Shown here piece after piece: positions 5,331 through 5,392 of a stretch of DNA of 5,392 bases. The stretch lies in NCBI GenBank assembly GCA_023230755.1, contig JALNWS010000241.1, positions 1 through 5,392 of the forward strand, in the 5' to 3' direction. Under the pieces are notes generated by a model. The model had not been told where the DNA came from and searched no databases. It was given only the letters and a program-made list of their open reading frames with translations. Position numbers and translations under genes: made by a program. This DNA comes from Azoarcus sp. (GTDB lineage Bacteria; Pseudomonadota; Gammaproteobacteria; Burkholderiales; Rhodocyclaceae). Position 1 is the first letter of the stretch. Every line of letters starts with the position of its first letter.

Positions 5331-5392
5331 ATGAATAGACGTCTTATCGATGCCTTGGCGAGGCGCTCCATTCTCTGGCTGGTCGGTCTGGC
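5331..5392 (+). CDS. N-terminal fragment of a probable membrane protein, 3' end outside window
   Basis: Only 20 complete codons are visible: a basic start (MNRRLIDALARRS) followed by a hydrophobic run (ILWLVGL) that continues past the window. This is the usual layout of an uncleaved signal anchor or first transmembrane helix, as in sensor kinases, chemoreceptors and transporters. AGGA at 5319-5322, 8 nt before the ATG, supports this start. The same frame is open further upstream, with ATGs at 5259 and 5238 that lack well-placed ribosome binding sites and would place regulatory-looking DNA inside the gene. It is divergent from a DNR-like regulator and follows NarL-like heptamers, so a NarX-type nitrate sensor is one possible identity, but the visible residues cannot show it. 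Confidence 0.55.
   Translation, partial: MNRRLIDALARRSILWLVGL

Overview
The window is GC-rich with dense, tightly packed genes and looks like the chromosome of a betaproteobacterium. A Rhodocyclales-type organism (Azoarcus/Thauera/Aromatoleum-like) is my best guess. This rests on a SpoT-type RSH protein, a DUF3460 small protein (a family I know mainly from Betaproteobacteria) and a DNR-like Crp/Fnr regulator of the sort found in denitrifiers. The placement is inference from protein character only.

Layout. (1) Positions 1-1881, + strand: most of spoT, the bifunctional (p)ppGpp synthetase/hydrolase. It is cut by the window edge, so the catalytic HD motif and the first ~86 residues (E. coli numbering) are missing. 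(2) Positions 1882-1974: a short gap with a good extended -10 promoter candidate. (3) Positions 1975-4369, + strand: a compact three-gene run made of a 62-aa DUF3460 protein, a UbiE/COQ5-like SAM methyltransferase and a 474-aa fusion of a DnaQ-like DEDDh exonuclease to a Cho/UvrC-type GIY-YIG nuclease. The gaps are 9 and 4 nt and the second and third genes lack clear Shine-Dalgarno sequences, so they are probably translationally coupled. (4) Positions 4389-5081, - strand: a DNR-like Crp/Fnr regulator, convergent with the nuclease gene across only 19 nt. (5) Positions 5082-5330: a divergent intergenic region that is the most structured non-coding DNA here. It holds a hairpin, a NarL-like 7-2-7 inverted repeat, a 60-nt AT-rich block (30% GC) with a palindrome, and a second NarL-like element. 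(6) From 5331: the first 20 codons of a divergent gene whose product starts with a basic stretch followed by a hydrophobic segment, so probably a membrane protein.

How the parts may fit. The left part is housekeeping: stringent response, a possible quinone-type methyltransferase and DNA repair. The right edge looks like the start of a respiration or nitrogen-oxide control locus: a DNR-like regulator, NarL-type heptamers between divergent genes and a membrane-anchored product. A NarX-like sensor would fit as the last gene, but only its N-terminus is visible and this is a hypothesis. I see no mobile elements, CRISPR arrays, tRNA or rRNA genes. I do not see a clearly new biological system. The items most worth following up are the exonuclease-Cho fusion with its UvrC-like four-cysteine signature and the divergent regulatory region.
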